Source: a virus. From it: 48,200 bases of DNA. The stretch covers positions 1 through 48,200 of the IMG/VR virus record IMGVR_UViG_3300042475_002348, one strand, 5' to 3'. Position numbers and translations under genes: made by a program. This document shows, one piece after another, positions 1 to 9,926 of the stretch. The number at the start of each line of letters is the position of its first letter. Within the stretch, counting starts at the first letter, position 1. A model generated the notes under the pieces. That model did not search any database. It worked only from the letters and a program-made list of their open reading frames with translations, and had not been told where the DNA came from.

Positions 1-124
1 CTTACCTGGAAGCCTGGAAGTGAATGCTGCTCCAACTGCCTTAAGTTTTGAGTCATACTTAAAGAGCTTTCTGAAAGCTGCAGCGATGACTTCTTTTTTC
101 TTTTCCACATCAAGAGTCAGTTCT
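1..124. repeat. Terminal direct repeat, left copy
   Basis: Bases 1-124 are identical to 48077-48200. The giant gene on the minus strand keeps its reading frame through the join, so the repeat is the overlap of a closed circular assembly or true terminal redundancy. The unique length is then 48,076 bp. The sequence alone cannot separate an assembler overlap from a physical repeat. Confidence 0.95.
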
Positions 125-3100
125 GCTTCGGCGTTAGTGACTTCGGCATTGTATGAACCTAATGTGGACTTAGCAAAATCTGCATCCGAAGCGAACAGTG
201 ATTGAAACTCGGAGACTACATTTCTAAGACCGATAAAATAGTTGCCTACGATATTATCTTCTGCCCTTGTTGGGTCAGACGCTTTTACAGGCCCTACTTC
301 TGCGATGATGTTTGCACCTATTTCAGCTCGAGCTGCTTTGCGACCTGCCAGCTCAACTGTCTTAGACTTTACTGCAGCATGGTTAACTAAGCGAAGGACT
401 TGACCTAATGCCAGGTAGCCTCCGACTGTCATAGTGTTTTGATCTTTTCCTGCAGCTTCGATCATGTAGTTTGAAACACTTTCATTAATTGCATCAAGTG
501 TTGATTCGTCGATTCCTGTAAGGTCGATGCCTTCGACTTCTGTAATGAATGGTGGTTTCTTGCCAAGCTTAGTGGCCGCCAGAAACTCGAGCCCGTAGCG
601 CATGATGCGAGTATCTTTTCTCTTGGCAATGGTAGAGTCGCGCATGAACGCCACATACTTCTTGATCGTCTGATCAACCTTCGCCATCTGCTTCATAGCA
701 ATCAGTGCTTGGCGGTAAGCATAGAACTGTTCTGCTTCGCTCGACTTAGCAAGGAATGCAGCTTCAAAGTCACCTGCCACAAACTGCTTAGCAGCTTCAC
801 GCCCAAGTGTGTTGGATGCTCGAAGGAACTTACCTGCACTAAATCCGCTGCGTGGGGAGTTACCTACAAGTATTGCGCCTTTGCCTTTAAGCTCGTCAGC
901 GACCAGCTTATTCTTAATATTCGCAGGGCCTGCGACTCCTTTGATCATCTGCTTCAAAGTGCCTAGGTACTTATCTGCCATGATACGGAATTCATCGGCA
1001 AGCAGGCGCTCACGCCCATACTTATTAACAGCTTCGACTGCTGCCTCATGAATATCTTTGTCGGATCTCATGACAGGGAATCGCTCATTGATCAATTCGT
1101 TTGCTCGCATCTCAATAACTTCATCGCGCTTTCCTGCCTGAATCATCTGGTTCAAGAAGCCATCAGGACTTGTAATGCCAAGCATGTAGAGAAGTTCCTG
1201 AGCGTCGAGTCCGCCCTTCTTTGCAGGTTCTACAAACACTGAAGGAACCATGTCTTTTAATTGTTGTGCTCTTGCCTCGTCACCATCAGCAAAGACTCTG
1301 GTAAAAGAAGAGAATGAAATCCTTGGAGAGTCGCCACCGTTTTGTTTCCATCTCGCATAAGCTTCTTGGAAATACTTAAGTAAAACAAATGGCCCTTGAG
1401 TATCTACTTCCGCAGTGGCGTCGTCGTAAATCTGATCGATTGCTTTATCAATTGCAGCTTCACGCTCGCGCACACTCATGTTGAATATCTTTCCATAAAA
1501 GTTTGCTACGGACTCAGAGAGTGCCAGGCGATAAGTATCACGATACTCGTCGCCTTTCTTTCCTAGAATATCTAGGTTGGGAAGTGCCGGAGGAAACGCT
1601 GTGTAGAGTTCATCTTGTTGTGCATTGGTCGCGTCGATCAACACCTCAAAGAGACGTTCAACTTGTGGCGATATTTTAAGTGCAGGGTATTGAGGATAGG
1701 TCTTACCAACTAGGAAAGCTATCTTAGTCATGTACTTACGGAAAGATTCCATCAATCGACGAATGCGATTGTTCTCAAACTTTCCGTCCATCAAGTACAT
1801 TTCTGCAGTCTGAGCAAAAGTCTCTTGGAGTTTTTCTTGCTCAATAAATGACGTACTTAATAGCTCGCCCACGTCCTTAAGACCCAAGAGATCGGCGGCG
1901 TCAAGCATTGCTTGCCAGTATTCTTTCTGATCAGCATTCATTGTTTCAGGGTCAAGAGCTGCCATGAACGTGTAGTCCTCTGACATCTCAAACAACCACG
2001 AATGACTGATTTCATGAATCAGTGTTTTGTTTGTGGCCCGTTCTGTAAATAAGACTTTGTATGGCCCTTGAGTTTCTGAGGCGGAGATAAACCTTCCGCC
2101 TTCAAACTCATTTTTACTTATACCAATCTTAATTCGAGACATTACTTGATCTATTGCTTGGTTCAGAACCCTTGCCCTACGAGCTACGTGACGGTACTGA
2201 AGCTCTGCTATGAAATCAACATAGGCTTGATCTATCTGTTTAGCGCCTTTAGTGACTGTACGTAAACGCTTCTGAATGCTGGAGAAAGCTTTACGGCTTG
2301 CCTCATCTCGGAAACGGTTCTTGATGTCTACTGGACGCATCTGTGCGCTAGTGACTGCTCCTGTCTCAGGGTCAACCGTTTCCACCATCTGATCAACGGT
2401 AGGAATGTTTTCATCTTCGATGATCTCATCCTCGATGATCTCAGTCATTGATTCTGGAACATCTTCTCCGTTGATGGTCTCAAAGAAAGCAAAAGGGTTC
2501 TTCTTGATTTCGTCCAATGTCTGAGCTGCTTCGATGGCACTAGCTTCATTGTCGTTGATGTGAACTAGCTCGTCGATGTCAGCAAACTCTTGAGTGTTGA
2601 CTGCCCATGTACCCATAGGAATGGAGATAGGAGTCGATGTGCCTTTGGCGTTTTGGTATTGGTCGTAATACTCATTGCCCATCTGGGACATGAGAGTCGC
2701 TGCATCTGTGCCTTTACCTTGAAGGTATTCTTCTAGAACTTCCGGTGTGATCCAGACTGTTCCTTGACTTGCTGCCTCGTCGAGGTCGCTGGCCAGTACG
2801 GTTTCATCTTGATCTTCTGGCGCGCCAGGAACTAAAGCTTCTTGCTTCTGGGGCTTAGTCGCTTGGTTTACTAGGTCACTTGTCGCTGCGGCATCCTTTG
2901 CCTCCACCGGGCCCATCTTGGCGCGAAGCTCTTGGAGTGTATTAAAATCGTCTACCGCAGACATCGCTTGCTTGACTGTGTTTACTGTCTGCTTAGCTTG
3001 CTCAATCGCTGTAGCGCCTGTTAAACGTGCACCACCCATAAGCCCTGCGCTCATGCCTTCTACAACTGCTTCACCTGCGTTCTTAAACGTCTTAGTAATT

Positions 3101-4833
3101 GAAGCCTCGCCGCCTACTACATCTGCAGCTTGACGTGCTGCCAGCTCAGAACCGGCTTCGACTCCGACCTGTGCACCTAATCCTTTGGCAGTTTCTTTGG
3201 CTACGGCTTTCACGCCCGCTGAAGGGTCAAGCTTAGTAGCGAACTTTCCGGCCAAACGACTTAGTAGATAATCGGCGGCACCAAGAGTCACACCGTATGT
3301 AGGAGCTTGAAGTTTAATTTTCTTTAAGAACTTTGGATCTGACATGGCCAGATCGTAGTCCACGATTCCAGTCGCCTTGTCCGTGTAGCCTTCTTTGAGT
3401 GCTTCATCTATATAAGCGCCAAAGCTGTAGAAACCTACTGCTGCCGCAGAGCCTGACTTATATCCGGCGAATGCACCTGCTGCAGTACCGAAAGGAAGCG
3501 GAGTTAAAAACCCTGCTCCTGCTCCTGCCGCTGCACCTGCAGCTCCACCGACTGCTCCTGCTATTCCTGAGCCGCCTGTAGCTTCTGCCATAAACTGGAC
3601 AAGACCTTCAGGATTTTTAATCATTGATTCAAATGCGTTCATTACTGAGGCAAATGATTCATCCGTCCCGTCGTAGACCTTTTTAAGACCTGCTATGGTG
3701 TTAGCGTAGTTGCGATCGTCTTCATCAATGAATTGCTTGACTGCTTCGCCTAGCTGCTCAAACTTACCTGGTATTTCACCTACTGCTCTTTGGATATTTC
3801 TTGAAGCTACACTCTGACGGGCAGTCTTCTCGGCTACAATCTCTTTATCTAGGATTCGTAGCGCATTCTGTGTTTGTTGCTTCGGTGCTGTTCCGTACAG
3901 GAACTGTGCCCAAAGCGCACCTTTCTCAATGTCGGATTCAGTCGTGCTGCCGTAAGACTTAAGCATGTCTTTGACGCCGAATGGTTTAGCCGCTGATTCG
4001 AGCTGCATCGCCCATGGGCCCTTCTCTTTGAGAAGAACATAGTTGTCCGGATTCGACGCCCACGTAGATACTATGGGAAAGTTCTTGGCTATGTCATCAA
4101 ACTGCGTCTCGATAGCAATGGACTTGGCATCCTTAATCTCTAATAAAGATCGAGCTTCTGCTTCGTTTAATACTGTCGTTTTTGATAGATTACTAGCTGC
4201 TTGCTTTACCACAAGTTCTTCAGGGTCGCTGATCTCAGAAGAGTTAAAAAGACCGCTGACTGCAGAAGCCACGCGATCAACAACTGATACCGGTTGAGAG
4301 TTGATCTCGTTTATAGCATCAGCGAGTCCATCGTCTTCTACACTAGAGTTTAAATCTGCAAGTGCGGCATCAAAGCCATCGGACTCTTCTGCTTGCATAC
4401 CTTGCTGGCCCGCTCGCCACATGGCAAGACGTGCATCTTTTCTTCTCACAAGAGCAGGAAGCTCCTCGCCTTGAGATGTAGTCATCTTGGCAATCGATGC
4501 CTCGATTTCTTCTCTTGTCCCGTTGTTGAGAAGATTAATAGTTCCATCTTTCTCCATCGTCCCTATGCCTTGGTTGTATTCCAAGTCCATAATGACGTCC
4601 CATTCGTTCTCACTCCAGTCCTTACGGGTAAGCTTTGCCTCAAGGTTTCTTTTGCCCTCGGCGAGTCTTTCATCTAGACGACGTTCAGCCGCTTCGACTG
4701 ACATGGGTTTTGATTTGTCTGCATATCGATCTCCGTAACCAATGGCGGGGACACCTCTGTCATCGTATGGATCTGCAGAGAATCCTTCAGCTTCGCGGAT
4801 ATGTTTCTTTAGTCTTTCTGTAGGCTGGTACAT
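1..4833 (-). CDS. Giant internal virion/ejection protein, N-terminal 1611 codons (GH24 lysozyme plus zincin)
   Basis: This is the first part of a 2219-residue protein that runs off position 1 and continues at 48076-46250 in the same frame. The ATG at 4833 has GAGGAG five bases upstream. Residues 1-150 look like a GH24 (T4-type) lysozyme: the catalytic pair is E16 (in AEG) and D25 (in YDDRG), spaced as in T4 lysozyme, but the usual Thr is Ala30 (PAIGYG). Residues about 410-470 are Gly/Ala-rich and could enter a membrane. H940-E-I-S-H944 is an HExxH zincin motif, followed by a downstream ETFAQTAE helix that may give the third ligand. The gene follows two smaller internal-protein genes, the position of T7 gp16. 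I infer that it is ejected into the host envelope and degrades peptidoglycan. The zincin substrate is unknown; it could process the protein itself or a host target. Confidence 0.85.
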   Translation of the reverse strand, partial: MYQPTERLKKHIREAEGFSADPYDDRGVPAIGYGDRYADKSKPMSVEAAERRLDERLAEGKRNLEAKLTRKDWSENEWDVIMDLEYNQGIGTMEKDGTINLLNNGTREEIEASIAKMTTSQGEELPALVRRKDARLAMWRAGQQGMQAEESDGFDAALADLNSSVEDDGLADAINEINSQPVSVVDRVASAVSGLFNSSEISDPEELVVKQAASNLSKTTVLNEAEARSLLEIKDAKSIAIETQFDDIAKNFPIVSTWASNPDNYVLLKEKGPWAMQLESAAKPFGVKDMLKSYGSTTESDIEKGALWAQFLYGTAPKQQTQNALRILDKEIVAEKTARQSVASRNIQRAVGEIPGKFEQLGEAVKQFIDEDDRNYANTIAGLKKVYDGTDESFASVMNAFESMIKNPEGLVQFMAEATGGSGIAGAVGGAAGAAAGAGAGFLTPLPFGTAAGAFAGYKSGSAAAVGFYSFGAYIDEALKEGYTDKATGIVDYDLAMSDPKFLKKIKLQAPTYGVTLGAADYLLSRLAGKFATKLDPSAGVKAVAKETAKGLGAQVGVEAGSELAARQAADVVGGEASITKTFKNAGEAVVEGMSAGLMGGARLTGATAIEQAKQTVNTVKQAMSAVDDFNTLQELRAKMGPVEAKDAAATSDLVNQATKPQKQEALVPGAPEDQDETVLASDLDEAASQGTVWITPEVLEEYLQGKGTDAATLMSQMGNEYYDQYQNAKGTSTPISIPMGTWAVNTQEFADIDELVHINDNEASAIEAAQTLDEIKKNPFAFFETINGEDVPESMTEIIEDEIIEDENIPTVDQMVETVDPETGAVTSAQMRPVDIKNRFRDEASRKAFSSIQKRLRTVTKGAKQIDQAYVDFIAELQYRHVARRARVLNQAIDQVMSRIKIGISKNEFEGGRFISASETQGPYKVLFTERATNKTLIHEISHSWLFEMSEDYTFMAALDPETMNADQKEYWQAMLDAADLLGLKDVGELLSTSFIEQEKLQETFAQTAEMYLMDGKFENNRIRRLMESFRKYMTKIAFLVGKTYPQYPALKISPQVERLFEVLIDATNAQQDELYTAFPPALPNLDILGKKGDEYRDTYRLALSESVANFYGKIFNMSVREREAAIDKAIDQIYDDATAEVDTQGPFVLLKYFQEAYARWKQNGGDSPRISFSSFTRVFADGDEARAQQLKDMVPSVFVEPAKKGGLDAQELLYMLGITSPDGFLNQMIQAGKRDEVIEMRANELINERFPVMRSDKDIHEAAVEAVNKYGRERLLADEFRIMADKYLGTLKQMIKGVAGPANIKNKLVADELKGKGAILVGNSPRSGFSAGKFLRASNTLGREAAKQFVAGDFEAAFLAKSSEAEQFYAYRQALIAMKQMAKVDQTIKKYVAFMRDSTIAKRKDTRIMRYGLEFLAATKLGKKPPFITEVEGIDLTGIDESTLDAINESVSNYMIEAAGKDQNTMTVGGYLALGQVLRLVNHAAVKSKTVELAGRKAARAEIGANIIAEVGPVKASDPTRAEDNIVGNYFIGLRNVVSEFQSLFASDADFAKSTLGSYNAEVTNAEAELTLDVEKKKEVIAAAFRKLFKYDSKLKAVGAAFTSRLPGK

Positions 4834-4841
4834 GGCACTCC

Positions 4842-6554
4842 TCAACGTGCTTTAGGCTTGGTCAAGTCTGCTTTTACGCGACTCTTTAAGATGGCACGAA
4901 TCTCGTCGTCCGTCCTATTCACTCCTGGTTTTAAATTCGATCTTACTGCCTGAATCCAAGAAGGGTGAACATCGTCAGCATTCTCCTCGACTGGTTTAGT
5001 TAGAGATTCGTTAAGCTCTTTATCATCAAGAAGCCCCCATAGGTTTCCGAACGATGAAGGAGCAGGACGAATACCGTTCTGGTAAAGATCAGTTTTAATT
5101 TGCTTGCGAAGCTCAGGTAGAGTGATACGAGGATTAACATCAAGAATATTCTCTTTGAGCCTGTCTATCATCTCGCCGACTTTCTTCTCTTTATCTAGAT
5201 AGTCTCCTGGAAGATCACGGCTAAACTCTGCAAGGAAGCCATCACGAATATCCATAAAGGACTTCTCGGTAGCGTAACGTGCTTTGTCTGCTTCGCTTCG
5301 ATCTTTGTTGATTGCCGATCTTTGTAGTGACTCCCAAGGAGAGAGGTCTTTAGCTGAGATGTCGAGACGATCTTCAGAGAAGTCGTACTCTCTGATCTCG
5401 TCAGGAGACATCGTATTAAATTTGTTTTTAAGCTCGTTGAGCTTTTTGGTGTCTGTTACCACGGTTCTGTTTTCGGCTAAGCTCTTGGCGTAGTTAATTA
5501 GCTTTGAGCGCATTTCAATCGGAAGATCGGCTGCCTCTTCGACGAGTTCAGATACTGGAACCTTTCCTGCTTTTTTTGAAAGCTCGTTGATCTTTGCCTT
5601 CTGTGCTGTCTCGCGAGCTTTTTTAGCTTGAGCAACCTGAAGGTTATTGAACTGAATTGCTTCTTTAGTTACAGCATCGTTTGTTGAGTTGGCCTGAATA
5701 AATCTGGCCTGCGCTGCCTCGTCATCAGGGAACTGAAGCTGAGCTTGCTCTGCTAGTCCTGACGCAAGTTTTGTCTCACCTCGACGTACGGCGAGGGTCA
5801 GAGATTCCTGTGCTTTCTTTTGGTCTGCTGGCTGAAACTGTCCACTGTATTTTTCGGTGAGCGATTTAGCTACATCGAATCGACCTACGGCAATCTGCTG
5901 TTGAACTGAGCGAAGAATGGTTTCTGATACTGCATTCTTTTGGTATTGCTCGATGACCTCGCCTGCCGTGAGACCATCGCCTAGATCACGCTTAGGATCA
6001 CTCCCGTACATGGTCATCGCCGCTTTCTGAGCGTCGAGGGATACTTCTGCTAAGTTCTGGTTGAACTTAATCGGATTACCTGAGTTCTCGATAGACTCGT
6101 TTACCCTCGCAGCCGTTCGCTGTTTAAGTGTGTCTGACTCTAGCGCGCGAGCTTGCTGTGCCTCGTAGTTGTAGGCAAAGCTGTTGAACTTATTCATCAG
6201 CTCAGGAGTCGTAGTAGCTAGTCTGTCTTTGAATGCTGGTGGAACTTTATCTAGTCTCTGCTCGGCACGTTTGCGGAGCTGCTCACGAACTTTAGGCCCT
6301 TGGTCTAGAGCATTGGCTCCCTTCTGACGAGCAAGCTCTGCCTGGGCAGCAATGCGGTCTTCTTCGTTCTGAACTTCAAGGTTGGCCCTGGCCAATTGAA
6401 ACGCTCTCTCGTCAGCTTCCTGAGAAGCATCTAAGGTCTGAGCTGCTGCACGAATAAAATTATTGTTTACCGGATTCACGCCTCCACGGAGTTCTGTACC
6501 TCCGATTGGACGGAGTTGTGGGCGAGCAATGTCTTGTGGTGATCTTAATCCCAT
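4842..6554 (-). CDS. Internal virion protein (T7 gp15 position)
   Basis: A 570-residue, highly charged, almost wholly helical protein with long Q/A/E/K stretches and no membrane segment. Its ATG overlaps the stop of the preceding gene (TAATG), so translation is coupled. It lies between a 240-aa protein and the giant lysozyme protein. That is the gp14-gp15-gp16 order of T7-like phages, whose products form the internal core and ejection channel. Assignment rests on position and composition, not on a recognised motif. Confidence 0.65.
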   Translation of the reverse strand: MGLRSPQDIARPQLRPIGGTELRGGVNPVNNNFIRAAAQTLDASQEADERAFQLARANLEVQNEEDRIAAQAELARQKGANALDQGPKVREQLRKRAEQRLDKVPPAFKDRLATTTPELMNKFNSFAYNYEAQQARALESDTLKQRTAARVNESIENSGNPIKFNQNLAEVSLDAQKAAMTMYGSDPKRDLGDGLTAGEVIEQYQKNAVSETILRSVQQQIAVGRFDVAKSLTEKYSGQFQPADQKKAQESLTLAVRRGETKLASGLAEQAQLQFPDDEAAQARFIQANSTNDAVTKEAIQFNNLQVAQAKKARETAQKAKINELSKKAGKVPVSELVEEAADLPIEMRSKLINYAKSLAENRTVVTDTKKLNELKNKFNTMSPDEIREYDFSEDRLDISAKDLSPWESLQRSAINKDRSEADKARYATEKSFMDIRDGFLAEFSRDLPGDYLDKEKKVGEMIDRLKENILDVNPRITLPELRKQIKTDLYQNGIRPAPSSFGNLWGLLDDKELNESLTKPVEENADDVHPSWIQAVRSNLKPGVNRTDDEIRAILKSRVKADLTKPKAR

Positions 6555-7276
6555 TAGATAAATGCTCCGGCTGCCTGCGCTCCAAAGGTCAACGCAGATG
6601 ATATGTATTGTTGATCGCGGTTTATGCGAGCGGTATCAAGCTGATAGTCGACAGCGATCTCTTCCAGTTTAAATCCAAGTGCCTCTCTCATTGCATTGGC
6701 CTCCACAATCGCCGCATTCTGCTCTGCCATGCCTTCATATGACTGAACAATTCTTTGTGCACCTGCACCTTGAACATCTTGACCTTGTGCAGCAAGCGCA
6801 AGAAGTGCGTCTTCTCCGGCGTCTCTACCCTCTGATTGTGTATCGAAAGCGGCTTGGCGTCCACGATAAAGCGCATCTGCCGCCTGATTCCTCGATTGAA
6901 TAATGGCAAAGCGCGCTTGACCCTCTACGTTACGGTACTGAGTGGAGGCATTCATGATGTCTAGCCCGAACTGCGCGCCAGCTAATGCGAGCTGAGCGTT
7001 ACGTGCCGAGGTACGGTTTTCTTCATTAATGGTGGTAAGAGTCGTGCGATTAAGCTCACCTTCAGTTTGAATAGTTCTTTCTAGGGATGACGGCTGAACA
7101 CTGTCACCGCCCTGGATTCTTTGGTTTAGGGAGTCGTTAATGTTACTTCGAGGCAGGCGAACAGTCGCTCTTGGATTAGCTCTGATAGGAGATATTGCTT
7201 CAACATCGATGACAGGTTCTTCTCGGACAGTTCCGCCTATGAGAGTATTCGCTGATCCGATGCTTCTAAAACCCAT
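6554..7276 (-). CDS. Internal virion protein (T7 gp14 position)
   Basis: A 240-residue protein with a disordered, Arg/Pro-rich first 60 residues, then Ala/Gln-rich helix (about 80-220) and a short hydrophobic end (ALTFGAQAAGAFI). A GGAGAA ribosome site precedes the ATG. Small size, composition and place directly after tail tubular protein B match the first of the three T7-type internal proteins, which form part of the envelope channel during ejection. No diagnostic motif is visible. Confidence 0.6.
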   Translation of the reverse strand: MGFRSIGSANTLIGGTVREEPVIDVEAISPIRANPRATVRLPRSNINDSLNQRIQGGDSVQPSSLERTIQTEGELNRTTLTTINEENRTSARNAQLALAGAQFGLDIMNASTQYRNVEGQARFAIIQSRNQAADALYRGRQAAFDTQSEGRDAGEDALLALAAQGQDVQGAGAQRIVQSYEGMAEQNAAIVEANAMREALGFKLEEIAVDYQLDTARINRDQQYISSALTFGAQAAGAFI

Positions 7277-7277
7277 A

Positions 7278-9914
7278 TCATTCTCCTGCTAGTCCTTTAG
7301 GATACAATGCAACAATGGTCATCGGAAGCGCGTCCACCTGAACCACGCGAACACGTCCTGGGCGAGTCCACTCAGAAGGTATGGTTACAATCTCCTGATC
7401 AGTTCGAGGAACGTCACTCATGTCTACATCATTCTCAAGGATTTCTGTGCGCTCTGCAAGCTGATCCAGAGAGCGGTTCGGCATTCCGAAGAAACCTTTC
7501 TGAGTATTGTAGTAAGCTACTCCGACTGCATTAATGATCTTGTGGGCATCACTTAACGTGCGATTGTCTTGAGCTTCGATGTCCAAAGTCTCGAGGTCGT
7601 TCGTGTATGGAAGCCCTATGACTCCCCAAGAGAAATACTCTGGAAGGTTGGTTGTCGCTGCACCTGTGATAACAGTGTCTGCCATGTTCGGGTTATTCGG
7701 CGAGGATATGAGCTGCCCATCCATATAAACCGAGAGCTCTTTAGTCTGCAGATACGCAGGACATGCAAACGTATTGTACGCCAGAAGCCATCGAGTTTGT
7801 TTTGCTAGCTTGTCTGAAGGGTTCAGTGCCTCGACGTCCCGAAGCTGAGCAGGAATGTCAGTAGTGAAATATCCTTCGTAAGCATTGTCAAAAGCTCCCC
7901 CTGGAGGAGTGCCTGTGCCTGTGCTGATAAATTGAATGAACTTTTCATTCCCGTTTTCATCGTCGTAGTAGACGTGCATACGATTGCCTGGGGATCCTAA
8001 ATTAGTAATAACCTCTGTTGAGGCCAAAAGAATCGGATCTCCGGCAAGCCACGTAGTTCCGTCTTGAATGTTTATCCTTGCTCCATCGACGGCTGCGGCT
8101 GCTCCGGCAGGAAGAATCTGCCCTGCCAGGCGACGGTAAATGCCATTAGGAGTCTTCGTTAAACGCTCTCCCCATGTCTTGGCGGCATCAGCGTAAATGA
8201 ATCCTGGCTTAAGTTGATCTTCTCTGTACGCTAGTCGCTCAGTGTATCGGACTCCGTCACGGATAATGTATGCCATGAGTGCGTCATAGTCTGGGTCTAG
8301 TCTTTCTGAAGAAATGCTTTGAGGAACATGTGCCACGTATTCGCGCTTAACACGTTTAGTAAATATGTTCTCGATGTAGCCATCGGTTTCAATCAAAGAG
8401 AATCCTGCAGCTTCTGAGGTCATGGTAATGCGAACAAGCTTTCCATCTCTACGACATAGGTAGACCGTGTCCTCTCTGCCACCTGTGACTTCCATCGTAT
8501 GAATATCTACTTCAAGAAGATGTTCGGAGAGCCCCGAGATTTCGTACACGACAAGGTTTCCATCTAGACCAAATTCAATCGCCATCAATTTCGTGTGATC
8601 GAAGTTTAAGTAATACCCTCTACGACCTTTTACTTTAGGCTCTACTGTGCGCGAACAACCTTCAGAGGATACTTCAAGAGGATTAACCTGAAGCGGAGTA
8701 ATTCCCCCCTCCTGCCCTCCACGAATGACGTAGCAGGATTTCTCTGTCATAACAATAAGTCTTTCCATCGCTAACTGAGCGACGATTCCTGTGTTGTCTG
8801 TGACAGGAACTGTGAATTGAAAAGCCCCTGTATTGTTGAACACAATAGGCATTTTTATTTGTTCTGGCGCTCCAAGCTTTGATGCCCCTATGTCTCCTGG
8901 AAGAAGATTAGTGGCAATCGCCGGATCATAGCTCATGAACAAACGCTGCTGATAGTAGCTCGCAGTCTTGCATCCTGAAAGACCAGGAATGAACAAATCG
9001 ATTCCTCCACCCAAAAGAGAGTTGTCTTCTGGAGGGCCGATAGATGGATCGTCTGCCCCATAATCGTCAAATGCAATAGACGCAGTTCCATTATTTTTTA
9101 CTCTGCCTGCAAGCTTAAAGAATCCTGTCCCTCTGCCCGCTGCTCGGTATATGTTGAAAAATCTTATGCGATCTGTTGCTGCAGATACCGTCACTGTAAT
9201 TGCTAAACTGACCGACACTGTAGCCGTAGGGTAGCAAAGAGTAGAAGGGAAAGTAGCAGCGTTAGCTATAGCCCCTGATTGAATACTGTTAGACACATAT
9301 TCATCTCCATTATCGTCCACTCCAGTAACAAGGTATGTGACAGGGAGATAAGGTGCGCCTGAATGATTAACGGTGAACGACGACGATAGCGTGAACGCGG
9401 GAGTCAAGGCGTTCCCGAAAGTTCCTATGACTTCTTCAGACTCCATATCAAAATAGAGGTTTACTGAAAATTCGCCTGTCACAGGATCGGTATCTAAAAT
9501 AAGAGATGGAGTTATCAATATAGAATCTTTAAGCATTGTGAAACGGATTTTCTCCGGCTCAATCCCTTCTACTAAAACGAAAGATGTTATACCTAAACAG
9601 TCAACGCCGTTTAAATAGAATGATGGGACTCCGGCATCCACGTAGTATTCAAGAGTTTGAACTTCTTGCGCAAAGTGATTATAGAAAGTAAAAGAAACTA
9701 TGCCTGGCTGACCACCATCGACAGGTATGTCTTCTTGAAACGCATGGGTCCCTTCACTGATAAACCCTGGACGATTGGCAATACCACCTTCATTGAGCAC
9801 ATAAAAGTTTCTAAGCTTCGATAGTGCAGACGCATACATCGCTTCGTTTGAGCGGTATTGCTGTGTAGGTGAAACCTCACCATGCTGGAAAGATAGTTGT
9901 TTTCCTGAAGCCAT
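7278..9914 (-). CDS. Tail tubular protein B (T7 gp12-like nozzle protein)
   Basis: An 878-residue protein. The opening (KQLSFQHGEVSPTQQYRSN, then LRNFYVLNEGGIANRPGF) is the hallmark start of podovirus tubular B/stabilisation proteins, which form the tail nozzle below the connector. The rest is beta-rich, as in the family's propeller fold. Length is in the usual range. It directly follows tail tubular A, the conserved order in T7-type and BPP-1-type tails. The initiation region has only a weak AGGAT ribosome site. Confidence 0.85.
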   Translation of the reverse strand: MASGKQLSFQHGEVSPTQQYRSNEAMYASALSKLRNFYVLNEGGIANRPGFISEGTHAFQEDIPVDGGQPGIVSFTFYNHFAQEVQTLEYYVDAGVPSFYLNGVDCLGITSFVLVEGIEPEKIRFTMLKDSILITPSLILDTDPVTGEFSVNLYFDMESEEVIGTFGNALTPAFTLSSSFTVNHSGAPYLPVTYLVTGVDDNGDEYVSNSIQSGAIANAATFPSTLCYPTATVSVSLAITVTVSAATDRIRFFNIYRAAGRGTGFFKLAGRVKNNGTASIAFDDYGADDPSIGPPEDNSLLGGGIDLFIPGLSGCKTASYYQQRLFMSYDPAIATNLLPGDIGASKLGAPEQIKMPIVFNNTGAFQFTVPVTDNTGIVAQLAMERLIVMTEKSCYVIRGGQEGGITPLQVNPLEVSSEGCSRTVEPKVKGRRGYYLNFDHTKLMAIEFGLDGNLVVYEISGLSEHLLEVDIHTMEVTGGREDTVYLCRRDGKLVRITMTSEAAGFSLIETDGYIENIFTKRVKREYVAHVPQSISSERLDPDYDALMAYIIRDGVRYTERLAYREDQLKPGFIYADAAKTWGERLTKTPNGIYRRLAGQILPAGAAAAVDGARINIQDGTTWLAGDPILLASTEVITNLGSPGNRMHVYYDDENGNEKFIQFISTGTGTPPGGAFDNAYEGYFTTDIPAQLRDVEALNPSDKLAKQTRWLLAYNTFACPAYLQTKELSVYMDGQLISSPNNPNMADTVITGAATTNLPEYFSWGVIGLPYTNDLETLDIEAQDNRTLSDAHKIINAVGVAYYNTQKGFFGMPNRSLDQLAERTEILENDVDMSDVPRTDQEIVTIPSEWTRPGRVRVVQVDALPMTIVALYPKGLAGE

Positions 9915-9926
9915 ATATGAATCCTA

